Part shown: one piece after another, positions 1 to 10,443 of the stretch
Numbering within the stretch: position 1 is the first letter of the stretch
Layout: the number at the start of each line of letters is the position of its first letter
Assembly (NCBI RefSeq): GCF_000203915.1
Contig: NC_008392.1
Location: 682,001 to 746,000, forward strand
Length of the DNA: 64,000 nt
Reading direction: 5' to 3'
Origin: Burkholderia ambifaria AMMD
Lineage (GTDB): Bacteria > Pseudomonadota > Gammaproteobacteria > Burkholderiales > Burkholderiaceae
Notes under the pieces: generated by a model
Seen by the model: only the letters and a program-made list of their open reading frames with translations
Databases searched by the model: none
Told to the model about the DNA's origin: nothing
Made by a program: the position numbers and the translations under genes

Positions 1-90
1 CTAGCCTCCGGCGCAGTGAAGCGGGGTCGCATGCGATGCGCAGGCTGTCCGTGCATCGCCGGTTCCGCTTGCATCCATCATCACGCTCTC

Positions 91-285
91 TTACCCGCCG
101 CCGATTCCCTGCAACACCTTGCCGGTTCCGCCGCATACCGCGCATTTCTGCCCTTCGACCATGCCGGTGCCGCGGCATACTCCACACAGATCCTCGCCGA
201 CGCCCGGCGCATCGGGCGGCCCTTCGTCGCCCGGATTCAACGGCGGGTCTTGATTCTGCCCCGCCGGCGTTCTGGTCGTCTGCAT
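91..285 (-). CDS. Small DnaJ-type zinc-finger (CxxCxGxG) protein
   Basis: This is a 64-residue protein of unknown role. The C-terminal half carries two CxxCxGxG motifs (CGVCRGTG and CAVCGGTG), the zinc-binding repeat of the DnaJ cysteine-rich domain, but there is no J domain. Two such motifs could bind one zinc ion. The first half is Pro/Gly/Asp-rich and probably disordered. I chose the ATG at 285 because GGAGG lies about 7 bases upstream; a longer in-frame extension to 426 has no such support. It stands alone, and convergent or upstream partners are not visible. Short proteins like this are often annotated loosely as DnaJ-like chaperones, but nothing here shows chaperone function. Confidence 0.7.
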   Translation of the reverse strand: MQTTRTPAGQNQDPPLNPGDEGPPDAPGVGEDLCGVCRGTGMVEGQKCAVCGGTGKVLQGIGGG

Positions 286-456
286 CACACACCTCCGTTC
301 GCGTTTCCGACGTCGCTGCGAGCACGCATCACCCGTGCCCGCTACGACGACACGTGCACCATGTCCGGCCCGCGTGCCCGAAGCGCATGACAAGCGCACC
401 GCCCGATGACGCGACGCCCCGCTCACTATCGGAGAATCGACGTCATCGCGTCGTCG

Positions 457-756
457 TTACAACGACGGCGCCCATGTCGAGCCGAACGGGTTCGACTGGT
501 CGATGCCGGGGAAGTCGACGAACGCGTTGCTGCAGTCGAGCCCGTTGCCGGGACGCGCGTTGCGGGTGGCCTCGCCGTTCACGACGACGCGGTTCGCGCT
601 CGACGCGAACACGGGCAAATTCACGTTGTGCAGCGTGAGGTTCGCGTCGGGTGCGATTGTCGAGATCCCGTCGGGCGTGTCGGCGGTCGAGACGTGCGTC
701 GCGAACAGCGCGAGCACGCGCGGGCGTGCGCTCGACCCGGAAAGTCGGGATGTCAT
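457..756 (-). pseudogene. Possible 3' remnant of a secreted-protein gene
   Basis: An open frame of 99 codons with G/C-ending third positions like the real genes nearby. The C-terminal two-thirds looks like folded secreted-protein sequence: alternating hydrophobic strands (LTLHNVNLPVF, NRVVVNGEA), then an Asn/Gly/Pro-rich tail with one Cys (GLDCSNAFVDFPG). The first 20 or so residues do not look like a signal peptide or a domain start, and I see no ribosome-binding site. I read it as the end of a beta-rich extracellular protein that has lost its N-terminus. I do not recognise the family. It could also be an intact small gene or a chance frame. Confidence 0.35.
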
Positions 757-2768
<2,012 letters not shown>

Positions 2769-2772
2769 CGCC

Positions 2773-4125
2773 ATGGAACTCGCGATCCTGTCCGTCAGTT
2801 TTCTGATTTTCCTCGTGCTCGGCGTGCCCGTTTCGTTCGCGCTCGGCATTTCCTGCGTGCTGACCTACCTGGTCGAAGGGCTGCCGATCGCGACCGCGAT
2901 GCAGTCGATGATCTCGGGGATGAACGCGTTCTCGTTTCTCGCGGTGCCGTTCTTCATCTTCTCCGGCGAGCTGATGCTGCATGGCGGCATCGCGGACCGG
3001 ATCCTGCGCTTCGCGCAGGCGACGGTCGGCCATTTCCGCGGCGGCCTCGGGATGGCCAATGTGGTCGCCTGCACGCTGTTCGGCGGCGTGTCGGGCTCGC
3101 CGACCGCCGATACGTCGGCGATGGGCGGCGTGGTGATTCCGCTGATGAAGCGCGAAGGCTACAGCGCGGCTTACGCGGTCAACGTGACGACCCACGCGTC
3201 GCTCGCCGGCGCGCTGATGCCGACCTCGACCAACATGATCATCTACGCGTTCGCCGCGCAGGGGATCACGGGGATGCTGCACGGCCAGCAGGTAAGCGGC
3301 GTGTCGATCGGCGACCTGCTGTTCTCCGGGCTGCTGCCGGTGTTGTGGGTGATGGGCTTCGTGCTCGTCGCCGCGTACTGGCAAGCCGTGCGTCACGGTT
3401 ATCCGCGCCGTGAAGACGGTTCGTCCGCGCTGCCGTCATTCCCGGGCTGGTATGCGGTGCTGCGCAGCTTCGTCGGCGCGGTGCCGGGCCTGATGGTGAT
3501 CGCGATTATCCTCGTGTGCGTCGCGAAGGGGATTGCGACCGCGACGGAAGCGGCCGCGATCGCCGTCGTGTATTCGCTCGTGCTGACCGCGATCGTGTAC
3601 CGCACGCTGACCGTCGCGAAGCTGCGCCGTGCGCTGTCGCATGCGGCGCGCACGACGGGCGTCGTGCTGCTGCTGATCGCCGTGTCGAACATGCTGCGCT
3701 TCCAGATGTCGTACCTGGAGATTCCGGATGCGATCGAAGGGCTGCTGAAGCAGTCGACCGCCGCGCCGTGGCTGATGCTGCTGTACATCAACATCATCCA
3801 GGTGTTCCTCGGCACGTTCGTCGACATGGCCGCGCACATCCTGATCACGACGCCGCTGTTCCTGCCGATCGCGATGGCGTGCGGCGTCGGGCCGGTGCAG
3901 TTCGGGATCATGCTGCTGCTGAACTGCTCGCTCGGCCTCGTGCACCCGCCGATCGGCTCGGTGCAGTTCGTCGGCTGCGCGATCGGCAACGTATCGATCG
4001 GCGAGACGACGAAGATGGCGTGGCCGTACTACCTCGCGATCTTCAGTGCGATCAACATCGTCACGTACATGCCGTTCTTCTCGACCTGGCTGCCGAGCCT
4101 GATCAGCGGCCACGCGGTGTTCTGA
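2773..4125 (+). CDS. dctM: TRAP transporter large permease subunit (DctM)
   Basis: The transport-channel subunit of the TRAP importer, thought to use a Na+ or proton gradient. 450 residues, nearly all hydrophobic, about 12 membrane helices, slightly longer than the usual 425-430. Family motifs are clear: FAL-type N-terminus LGVPVSFALGISC, GGVSGSPTADTSAMGGVVIPLMKREGY, and the second-half counterpart NCSLGLVHPPIGSVQFVGCAIGN. The start is 4 bases after dctQ. A 10-bp GC hairpin lies 20 bases after the stop, so the transporter operon probably ends or is attenuated here before the lactonase gene. Confidence 0.95.
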   Translation: MELAILSVSFLIFLVLGVPVSFALGISCVLTYLVEGLPIATAMQSMISGMNAFSFLAVPFFIFSGELMLHGGIADRILRFAQATVGHFRGGLGMANVVACTLFGGVSGSPTADTSAMGGVVIPLMKREGYSAAYAVNVTTHASLAGALMPTSTNMIIYAFAAQGITGMLHGQQVSGVSIGDLLFSGLLPVLWVMGFVLVAAYWQAVRHGYPRREDGSSALPSFPGWYAVLRSFVGAVPGLMVIAIILVCVAKGIATATEAAAIAVVYSLVLTAIVYRTLTVAKLRRALSHAARTTGVVLLLIAVSNMLRFQMSYLEIPDAIEGLLKQSTAAPWLMLLYINIIQVFLGTFVDMAAHILITTPLFLPIAMACGVGPVQFGIMLLLNCSLGLVHPPIGSVQFVGCAIGNVSIGETTKMAWPYYLAIFSAINIVTYMPFFSTWLPSLISGHAVF

Positions 4126-4144
4126 CCGCCTGCCTTGCATATCG

Positions 4145-4170
4145 CGGCGCCGGACGACCCTCCGGCGCCG
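4145..4170 (+). terminator. GC-rich hairpin between dctM and the lactonase gene
   Basis: A perfect 10-bp stem, CGGCGCCGGA (4145-4154) with TCCGGCGCCG (4161-4170), and a 6-base loop. It lies 20 bases after the dctM stop and 40 before the next start. No run of T follows directly, so it may end transcription only partly, protect the 3' end of the transporter mRNA, or act as an attenuator. Confidence 0.55.
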
Positions 4171-4209
4171 TCATCACGTCAACGGTTTCTTTCACGTATC
4201 GCGTATCCC

Positions 4210-5301
4210 ATGAACCACAACACAGCATGGCGCGCCGTCGCGGCCGCCGCATTCGCGCTGGCCGCATCGCTCGCGCATGCCGCGACGTATGCGTACGTAT
4301 CGAACGGCGACAGCCGCGACATCTCGGTGTTCGGCGTCGACACGTCGAGCGGCGCGCTGCGCGCGATCGAAACCGTGCCGGTCGACGGCACCGTGATGCC
4401 GATGACGTTGTCGCCCGATCATCACCGGCTGTACGCGGCGCTGCGCTCGACGCCGTATCGCGTCGTCAGCTTCGCGATCAATCCGCTCGACGGGCGGCTG
4501 ATCGAGCTGGGCCGCGCGCCGCTCGCGGACAGCATGGCGTATGTGTCGACCGATGCGTCGGGCCGCTACCTGTTCTCCGCGTCGTACGGCGGCAACCTGC
4601 TCGCGGTCAACCGGATCGGCGAGAACGGTGTGGCCGGCGACGTGCAGCAGACGATTAAGACCGGCCCGATGGCGCATGCGATCCGCCAGTCGCCGGACGG
4701 CCGCTACGCATTCGCGTCGGTGCTCGGCGCCGATGCATGGCTGCGTCTGCCGTTCGATGTGTCGACCGGCAAGCTGACCGACACGGCCGAGCCCGCGTAC
4801 CGGCTGCCGGAGAAGTCGGGGCCGCGCCATTTCGTGTTTTCGTCGAACGGGCGGTTCGCATACCTGATTGACGAGCTCGACGGCAAGCTGCACGTGCTGG
4901 CGCTGTCGCATGGCGGCGCCGAGGCGCGGCCGATTCAGACGGTGTCGATCCTGCCGCCGGATTTTCATGGCGACAAGCCGTGGGGCGCGGACCTGCACCT
5001 GACGCCGGACGGCAAGTTCCTCTACGCGTCGGAGCGCACGTCGAGCACGCTCGCGGCGTACCGGGTCGACGCGGTATCGGGCAAGCTCGCGCGAGTCGGC
5101 ACGTTCGCGACCGAGCGGCAGCCGCGCGGCTTCGCGATCGATCCGTCGGGCACGTATCTGCTCGCGGCCGGGCAACTGTCGCCGACGCTCGCGGTGTATC
5201 GCATCGACCGGCACACCGGCCACCTCGACGCGATCGGCAAGTATCCGGTCGGCAAGGGGGCGAACTGGGTCGAGATCGTCACGTACGACGGGACGAACTG
5301 A
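4210..5301 (+). CDS. Secreted lactonase-family seven-bladed beta-propeller protein
   Basis: Member of the YbhE/6-phosphogluconolactonase-like (pfam10282 type) beta-propeller family, which opens sugar lactones. 363 residues with a signal peptide (about 1-24, MNHNTAWRAV... to SLAHA), so it acts in the periplasm, unlike cytosolic Pgl. Propeller repeats are visible throughout: AYVSNGDSRDISVFGVDT, LSPDHHRLYAALRSTPYRVVSF, SPDGRYAFASVLGADAW, GPRHFVFSSNGRFAYLIDELDG, LTPDGKFLYASERTSSTLAAYRVD, QPRGFAIDPSGTYLLAAGQ. I use the ATG at 4210, which gives a proper signal peptide; a frame from 4135 would run through the upstream hairpin. It follows the TRAP operon in the same direction. Inference: it hydrolyses a lactone whose acid form is the TRAP substrate. 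Confidence 0.85.
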   Translation: MNHNTAWRAVAAAAFALAASLAHAATYAYVSNGDSRDISVFGVDTSSGALRAIETVPVDGTVMPMTLSPDHHRLYAALRSTPYRVVSFAINPLDGRLIELGRAPLADSMAYVSTDASGRYLFSASYGGNLLAVNRIGENGVAGDVQQTIKTGPMAHAIRQSPDGRYAFASVLGADAWLRLPFDVSTGKLTDTAEPAYRLPEKSGPRHFVFSSNGRFAYLIDELDGKLHVLALSHGGAEARPIQTVSILPPDFHGDKPWGADLHLTPDGKFLYASERTSSTLAAYRVDAVSGKLARVGTFATERQPRGFAIDPSGTYLLAAGQLSPTLAVYRIDRHTGHLDAIGKYPVGKGANWVEIVTYDGTN

Positions 5302-5385
5302 TCCGCGCGACGAAGCGCAATCGACTCAAGTTGAACCAGCCGCTGTCGTTAACCGACTAGGGATAACTTCGAGAGTCGATTCACC

Positions 5386-6945
5386 ATGCGCGATCTGAAG
5401 GTAAAAAACAGTTTGCTCGCCGTGCTGGCCACGTTTGCAGCGATGATCATCGTCGGCGGCATCGTCGGGGTCGTTGCGCTCGGCAGTGCGAACACGAACG
5501 CGAAGCGCCTGCACGCAATCGCAACGCAGACGTCGCTCGTCAATGACGCGTACAAGGACAGCACACGTACCCGCTCGGCGCTCGTGCGTGCGTATTCGGC
5601 ACTGAAGGAACACAACGACCCGGCGCAGCGCGACTCGGCCTTGCAAAGCGCGCAGCGCACGTTCGATCTGTCGGCGAAGGAAACGCAGGCGTTCAAGGAC
5701 ACCGCGCCGATCGGCAGCCTTGGTGCCGACCTGAAGCAGGCGCTGGTCGAATCGTCGACGCATCTCGCGGGCGTCCTCGCCCGCGCGAGTGACGCGCTGC
5801 GCAACGGCGATACCGCCGCGTATGCCGAGATCAACGACAAGGAAATTACGCTAGCCGGCCAGGTGTATTCGGCGAACGTCGAGAAATTCCAGCGCACGGC
5901 CAACAAGCTGGCGGAAGACACGATCGACGACGGCAACGCCGCGTACACGCGCATCGTCGCGCTGGTCGGCATCGGTGTCGCGCTGGCGCTCGCGCTGATC
6001 GCCGCGACGCACTTCGCGTTGCGCGCGATCGTGTCGCGGCCGCTCGCGAACGCGGCCGCGCTGCTCGACCGGATCGCGTCGAACGACCTGACCGTGAACG
6101 TGCCCGATGCCGGCCGCAACGAAATCGGCCAGTTGTTCGCGGCGATGAAGCGGATGCAGGCAGGCCTCGCGACGACCGTCACCGGCATGCGCGACAGCAG
6201 CGACGCGATCCACACGGCCGCGCGCGAGATCGCCGCGGGCAACCTCGACCTGTCGAGCCGCACCGAACAGCAGTCGGCGTCGCTCGAGGAAACGGCCGCG
6301 AGCATGGAGCAGCTGACGTCGACGGTACGTCAGAACGCCGACAACGCGCAGCAGGCGAGCACGCTCGCCGCGAGCGCGGCGGATCTCGCGCAGCAGGGCG
6401 GCGAACTGGTCGGCCGCGCCGTCGACATGATGGGCGTGATCAACACGAGCTCGCAGAAGATCGCGGAGATCACCGCGATGATCGACGGCATCGCGTTCCA
6501 GACCAATATTCTCGCGCTCAACGCGGCGGTCGAATCGGCGCGCGCGGGCGAGCATGGGCGCGGCTTCGCGGTCGTCGCGGGCGAGGTGCGCACGCTGGCC
6601 CAGCGCAGCGCGGGCGCCGCGCGCGAGATCCGGCAGCTGATCGGCGCGTCGATCGACGACGTGCGCGACGGCAATGCGCTCGTGTCGCAGGCCGGGCGCG
6701 CGATGGACGAGATCGTGTCGTCGGTGCGGCGCGTGGCGACGATCATGACCGAGATCACGACGGCCACCGTCGAGCAGAGTGCGGGTATCGACCAGGTCGG
6801 CCAGGCGGTCACGCAGATGGACCAGATGACGCAGCAGAACGCGGCGCTCGTCGAACAGGCGAGTGCCGCCGCGAGCGCGCTCGAGCAGCAGGCCGGGTCG
6901 ATGCAGGCCGCGATGTCGGTGTTTCGGATTGCGCGGGGGCGGTGA
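5386..6945 (+). CDS. Methyl-accepting chemotaxis protein (Tar-like)
   Basis: Inner-membrane chemoreceptor of 519 residues that controls CheA kinase through a cytoplasmic coiled-coil hairpin. Order of parts: TM1 about residues 11-34; a periplasmic four-helix-type sensor domain (about 35-185); TM2 about 189-208; HAMP domain about 209-262; then the signalling domain with the highly conserved tip AFQTNILALNAAVESARAGEHGRGFAVVAGEVRTLAQRS around residues 369-407. It ends in FRIARGR with no NWETF-like pentapeptide, so it probably lacks the CheR/CheB tether. The ligand is unknown. It is 84 bases downstream of the lactonase gene in the same direction, so a sugar-acid or lactone ligand is conceivable. 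Confidence 0.95.
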   Translation: MRDLKVKNSLLAVLATFAAMIIVGGIVGVVALGSANTNAKRLHAIATQTSLVNDAYKDSTRTRSALVRAYSALKEHNDPAQRDSALQSAQRTFDLSAKETQAFKDTAPIGSLGADLKQALVESSTHLAGVLARASDALRNGDTAAYAEINDKEITLAGQVYSANVEKFQRTANKLAEDTIDDGNAAYTRIVALVGIGVALALALIAATHFALRAIVSRPLANAAALLDRIASNDLTVNVPDAGRNEIGQLFAAMKRMQAGLATTVTGMRDSSDAIHTAAREIAAGNLDLSSRTEQQSASLEETAASMEQLTSTVRQNADNAQQASTLAASAADLAQQGGELVGRAVDMMGVINTSSQKIAEITAMIDGIAFQTNILALNAAVESARAGEHGRGFAVVAGEVRTLAQRSAGAAREIRQLIGASIDDVRDGNALVSQAGRAMDEIVSSVRRVATIMTEITTATVEQSAGIDQVGQAVTQMDQMTQQNAALVEQASAAASALEQQAGSMQAAMSVFRIARGR

Positions 6946-7006
6946 GTGGCTGACTGGAGCGGGTGTGTGCGGATCGCCGCGTGAAGCGGCCCTGCTGCAT
7001 GCCGCC

Positions 7007-7048
7007 CACCGCGCACCGCGCACCGAACACCGAACACCGAACACCGCC
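7007..7048. repeat. Short 7-bp tandem repeat (CACCGNN x6)
   Basis: Six head-to-tail heptamers: CACCGCG twice, CACCGAA three times, CACCGCC once. The array lies between the chemoreceptor stop and the convergent small gene at 7072-7326. It could vary in copy number by slippage; no function is apparent. Confidence 0.8.
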
Positions 7049-7071
7049 CGCACGTGCCCCGGCATGAACGC

Positions 7072-7326
7072 TCAATCCTGACGAGCATCCACCGCGGCGT
7101 CGCCGTCCGACCTGTCATCGGCCGGCCGATCGTCGCGCCAATGCGCAAGCTCGCGCCACAGCGCCGCGCGCGCATGGTCGCGCGGCGGCAGCTCGATCAC
7201 GTACGCGACGCCGCGCACGTTGACCACCGCGCCGGAGTCGGGCAGCGCGGCCGGCATACCGGGGAACGACGGATCGTCGTCCGGTTCGGCGGCGAGGCCC
7301 GGGCAGGGCGGGTGGGGGGATTTCAT
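7072..7326 (-). CDS. Small hypothetical protein
   Basis: An 84-residue protein of unknown function. I accept it because the start ATG at 7326 has GGAG about 6 bases upstream and the third-codon-position bias is G/C. The middle part, AVVNVRGVAYVIELPPRDHARAALWRELAHWRDD, reads like a small mixed beta/alpha fold; both ends are charged or Pro-rich and look disordered. It has no signal peptide or membrane helix. It lies just downstream of the flavoprotein gene at 7358-8767 in the same direction, 31 bases apart, so it may be the last gene of the biosynthetic operon. Confidence 0.55.
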   Translation of the reverse strand: MKSPHPPCPGLAAEPDDDPSFPGMPAALPDSGAVVNVRGVAYVIELPPRDHARAALWRELAHWRDDRPADDRSDGDAAVDARQD

Positions 7327-7357
7327 GCAATTCTCCGTGGCGTAGCGAATCGGCGCA

Positions 7358-8767
7358 TCAGTAACGGACTCGCCCGATCAAGCCGAGCGGATCGATCGCG
7401 TGCTGGACGGCGCCGGCGAGTTGCCGTTGCGCGGCCGGCACGTGCTTGCGGTAGTACGCGACGTTGACCGGGCCGATGCCGTGTTCCGCGCTGAAGCAGC
7501 CGCCGGCCCGCACGACGCGCTCGTACAGCGCGCCGCGCAGCGCGACCTGCTGCAACGGCCCGTAGCGCTGCGCTTGGTCATGCGGAATCGACACGACGAG
7601 GTGACAGCCGCCGTCGCCGAAATGCCCGAACGCGTGGCAGCGCAGCGACGGATGCGCGTCGGCGAGCCACTGCTCGGCGCCGGTGACGAACGCCGCCAGC
7701 GCGCCGCGCGGAAACGACACGTCGAACGACAGCGGGATCCCTTCCTGCGCGACCGCGACCGGCAGCGCGTCGCGAATCCGCCAGAAGCGTTCGGCCGCCC
7801 CGCAGGCCGCATCGAGCACCACACGCTCACCGGCCAGCGCCTCGAGCGTTTCCAGCGCGCGCGCTTCGAGCAACGCATCGAGCCCCGGCATGCCGGTCGC
7901 GATCTCGACGAGCGCATGGCACGCGGCGGCGTCCGTCGAGCCCGGAATGCGCAGGTCCGGACAGGCGGCCGCGACGCATCGCACGGCCGTGGCCGACATG
8001 AATTCGAACGCCGACAGCAGCTCGCCGAACGCGCGTTCGAACGCGAGCAAGCCGGCGAGCGCCGCGTCGTACGACGCGAATGCGACGAATACCGCGCACG
8101 ACGAGCGCTCGATCGCGGCGAGCGCGAACGACACGGCCGTCACGAGCCCATTCGCACCGTTCGCGCCGATGAAGCAGTGTGCGACGTCGAAGCCGGCGTT
8201 GCGCTTGCGCAGCGGCGCGAGTGCATCGATCACGGTGCCGGCCGCATCGGCGAGCACGATCTCCAAGCCGAGCACGTTGCGGCGCACGTCGCCGTACTTG
8301 ATCAGGCGGCTGCCGCCCGCGTTCGCGCCGACGAGGCCGCCGGCCGCCGGATCGCTGCCGAGATCGATCGGCAGGCAGAGGCCGGCTTCCCCCGCCGTGC
8401 GGTTGATCTCGGACAGGCGCACGCCGGCCTCGACCGTGATGCTGCGGTTCGCCGCGTCGAACGCGCGGATCGCGCGCATCCGGTCGAACGACACCACGCA
8501 TTGCGTGCCGCTGCGATCGGGTATCGCGGCGCCGACGAGCCCGCTGCGCGCACCCTGCGCGACCAGCGCGATCCGGTGTGCGGCCGCGACCCGCGCAAGC
8601 ATGCTCGTTTTGGCGGTCGACGCCGGGCGCGCGACGCCGAGCGCGGTGCCGCCGTACCGCGCGGCATCGGTCGCATACGGCTCGCACGCGTCGCCGTCGA
8701 GCCAACCGTCGCCGAGCGCGGCGGCGAGCGCGTGCCGTTGCGCGGCGCGTTCGGGCAGTGCGCTCAT
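7358..8767 (-). CDS. FAD-binding oxidoreductase, GlcD/D-lactate dehydrogenase type
   Basis: Flavoprotein of 469 residues in the VAO/PCMH family, the group of D-2-hydroxyacid dehydrogenases. N-terminal FAD-binding half: VAQGARSGLVGAA, GGLVGANAGGSRLIKYGDVRRNVLGLE. C-terminal FAD-oxidase half with metal and active-site motifs HAFGHFGDGGCHLVVSIP and FSAEHGIG. No signal peptide, so it is cytoplasmic. The ATG at 8767 begins 2 bases after the stop of the upstream membrane-protein gene, showing coupling. This is the last large gene of the leftward biosynthetic operon. By memory of the Bcc afc locus, a flavin oxidoreductase called AfcF fits this position, but I cannot verify the assignment. Likely substrate: a 2-hydroxy acid intermediate, possibly linked to the citrate-synthase homologue. 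Confidence 0.85.
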   Translation of the reverse strand: MSALPERAAQRHALAAALGDGWLDGDACEPYATDAARYGGTALGVARPASTAKTSMLARVAAAHRIALVAQGARSGLVGAAIPDRSGTQCVVSFDRMRAIRAFDAANRSITVEAGVRLSEINRTAGEAGLCLPIDLGSDPAAGGLVGANAGGSRLIKYGDVRRNVLGLEIVLADAAGTVIDALAPLRKRNAGFDVAHCFIGANGANGLVTAVSFALAAIERSSCAVFVAFASYDAALAGLLAFERAFGELLSAFEFMSATAVRCVAAACPDLRIPGSTDAAACHALVEIATGMPGLDALLEARALETLEALAGERVVLDAACGAAERFWRIRDALPVAVAQEGIPLSFDVSFPRGALAAFVTGAEQWLADAHPSLRCHAFGHFGDGGCHLVVSIPHDQAQRYGPLQQVALRGALYERVVRAGGCFSAEHGIGPVNVAYYRKHVPAAQRQLAGAVQHAIDPLGLIGRVRY

Positions 8768-8769
8768 CG

Positions 8770-9312
8770 TCAGTGCGTGTGCGCGAGTTGCCGGCGCAGG
8801 CGGCCGCGCACGATAACGAGCGCGATCAGCGGCACGACGCCGCCCCACAGCGGGCTGTGCCGCATCGTGATCGACACCGCGAGCGCGACCGCCGTGACCG
8901 CGAGCATCACGAACGACAGCGAGCGGACGCGCGCCTGATCGGCGGCCGTGCCGTCGACGAAACCGCCGGCCGACCACGCGGTGTGCACGATGCCGACCAC
9001 CAGCACGCAGACGAGCATCGCGGCCGGGCCGAGTTCCTCGCCCCACAACCGGCTACCTGCCGGCGACACGATCGCGAGCACCGCGCCGATCACGAGGAAC
9101 AGATCGACGCCGAGCGCGATGCTGTTGCGTTGCGCGCGCCGCATCAGCCATGCGCCATGCACGAGCGCGAGCACGCCGCCGATCAGGAACGCATGCGTCC
9201 AGCGTTCGCCCGGCTCGCCGGGGCCGAGCCGCCCGTAGAACAGGAACACGATCGCCGGCAGGAAGTTGCTCGCATGCAGCAGGTAGTCGGTTATGGGATT
9301 GTTCGCTTTCAT
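8770..9312 (-). CDS. Polytopic membrane protein of unknown function
   Basis: 180 residues with about five or six hydrophobic helices (for example YLLHASNFLPAIVFLFYG, HAFLIGGVLALVHGAWLM, LGVDLFLVIGAVLAIVS, AAMLVCVLVVGIVHTAWSAGG, LSFVMLAVTAVALAVSITM, WGGVVPLIALVIV). I do not recognise the family. It sits between the ABC-2 permease and the flavoprotein in the operon, 54 bases after the permease stop and coupled to the next gene. It could help export or membrane insertion of the product, but nothing in the sequence proves this. Confidence 0.7.
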   Translation of the reverse strand: MKANNPITDYLLHASNFLPAIVFLFYGRLGPGEPGERWTHAFLIGGVLALVHGAWLMRRAQRNSIALGVDLFLVIGAVLAIVSPAGSRLWGEELGPAAMLVCVLVVGIVHTAWSAGGFVDGTAADQARVRSLSFVMLAVTAVALAVSITMRHSPLWGGVVPLIALVIVRGRLRRQLAHTH

Positions 9313-9366
9313 CCGGTTTTCTCCATCGTCGAAACAGTCAAAGCAGTCGAAACAGCGGCCGACGCG

Positions 9367-10443
9367 TCATGCGTCATGCCAGCGGAACAGCCGCGCGGCG
9401 GCAAACAGGAACAGCGCCGTGCTCGCGGCCATCCCGAGCAGTTGCGGCGCGAGTTGCACGTACGATGCGCCGTCGAGCAGCGTGCCGCGCAGCGCGACGG
9501 CGAACTGGTTGGTCGGCAGGAACGCGAGCGCGGTTTTCAGCCAGGCCGGTGCGTCGTGCATCGGAATCGTCAGGTCGCTGAAGAACAGCAGCGGATAGTA
9601 GGTGACGTTGCACGCGAGTTCGGCGGCCGCAAGCGAGCGCGTGCGGCTCGCGAGCAGCACGCCGATGCTGAGCAGCATCGCCGCGCCGAGCAGCACGATC
9701 GGCAATGCGCGCAGCCCGTCCGGGCCCGCGATCGGCAGCGCGATGCCGAACGCGACGCGCGCGACGGTCAGCAGCACGAGCGCGGACAGCGCCATCATCA
9801 CCATCCGCGCGACGATCAGCGCGGCCAGAAACACGCCGCGCGACACCGGGAAGCACACGTAGAGCTTGAACGTATTGCGTTCACGCAGCGCGGCGATCGC
9901 GGTCGTCGTCGAGTTCAGCCCGATCGCCATGAACGCCATCACCAGCAGGCCGGTCGCGAAGAACGCGCCATAGTCGAACGGCCGGCGCGCCGGGGCGCTG
10001 TTCTCGAAGCGCGCCTGCGCGGCCGGCACGCCGAGCCGCTGCGCGGCGCAGCGCGCGAGCGCGATCTCGACGACCCGCGATGCGGCCTTCACCGCGAGCG
10101 AGCCGTTGAAGTCGTAGCGGATCGTCGCCGGCGTGCGTTCGTCGGCGCCCAGCACGACGGTCACGCGATCGGCGGCCGTGCCGCGGCCGAACGTCGCTTT
10201 CACCGTGTCGCTGTGCGACAGGCTGTCGACGATCTGCGCTTCGCATGCGCGGCTATAGGCGCTCGGGCCGCCCGGCACGTCGAACGCGATGTCGGCCGTG
10301 CCGAGCGAGCCCGAGCCGCCGAACGCGAACAGCATCACGCTCAGCAGGAACACCGGGAACACCAGCGTCCAGAACAGCGACGAGCGGCTGCGCAGATAGC
10401 CGAGCAGCTCGTTGCGCACGAGGATCAGAAATACCTTAGTCAC
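9367..10443 (-). CDS. ABC-2 type transporter permease
   Basis: Membrane half of an ABC exporter whose ATPase is the gene directly upstream. 358 residues: one N-terminal helix (SSLFWTLVFPVFLLSVMLFAF), a large periplasmic loop of about 140 residues, then five C-terminal helices, the ABC-2 (YhgE/NodJ-like) topology. The start is a GTG at 10443 that overlaps the end of the ATPase gene by 8 bases; this places the Met directly before the conserved KVFLILVRNELLGYLRSR amphipathic segment. Substrate unknown; context suggests the lipid-like product of the cluster or a precursor. Confidence 0.85.
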   Translation of the reverse strand: MTKVFLILVRNELLGYLRSRSSLFWTLVFPVFLLSVMLFAFGGSGSLGTADIAFDVPGGPSAYSRACEAQIVDSLSHSDTVKATFGRGTAADRVTVVLGADERTPATIRYDFNGSLAVKAASRVVEIALARCAAQRLGVPAAQARFENSAPARRPFDYGAFFATGLLVMAFMAIGLNSTTTAIAALRERNTFKLYVCFPVSRGVFLAALIVARMVMMALSALVLLTVARVAFGIALPIAGPDGLRALPIVLLGAAMLLSIGVLLASRTRSLAAAELACNVTYYPLLFFSDLTIPMHDAPAWLKTALAFLPTNQFAVALRGTLLDGASYVQLAPQLLGMAASTALFLFAAARLFRWHDA

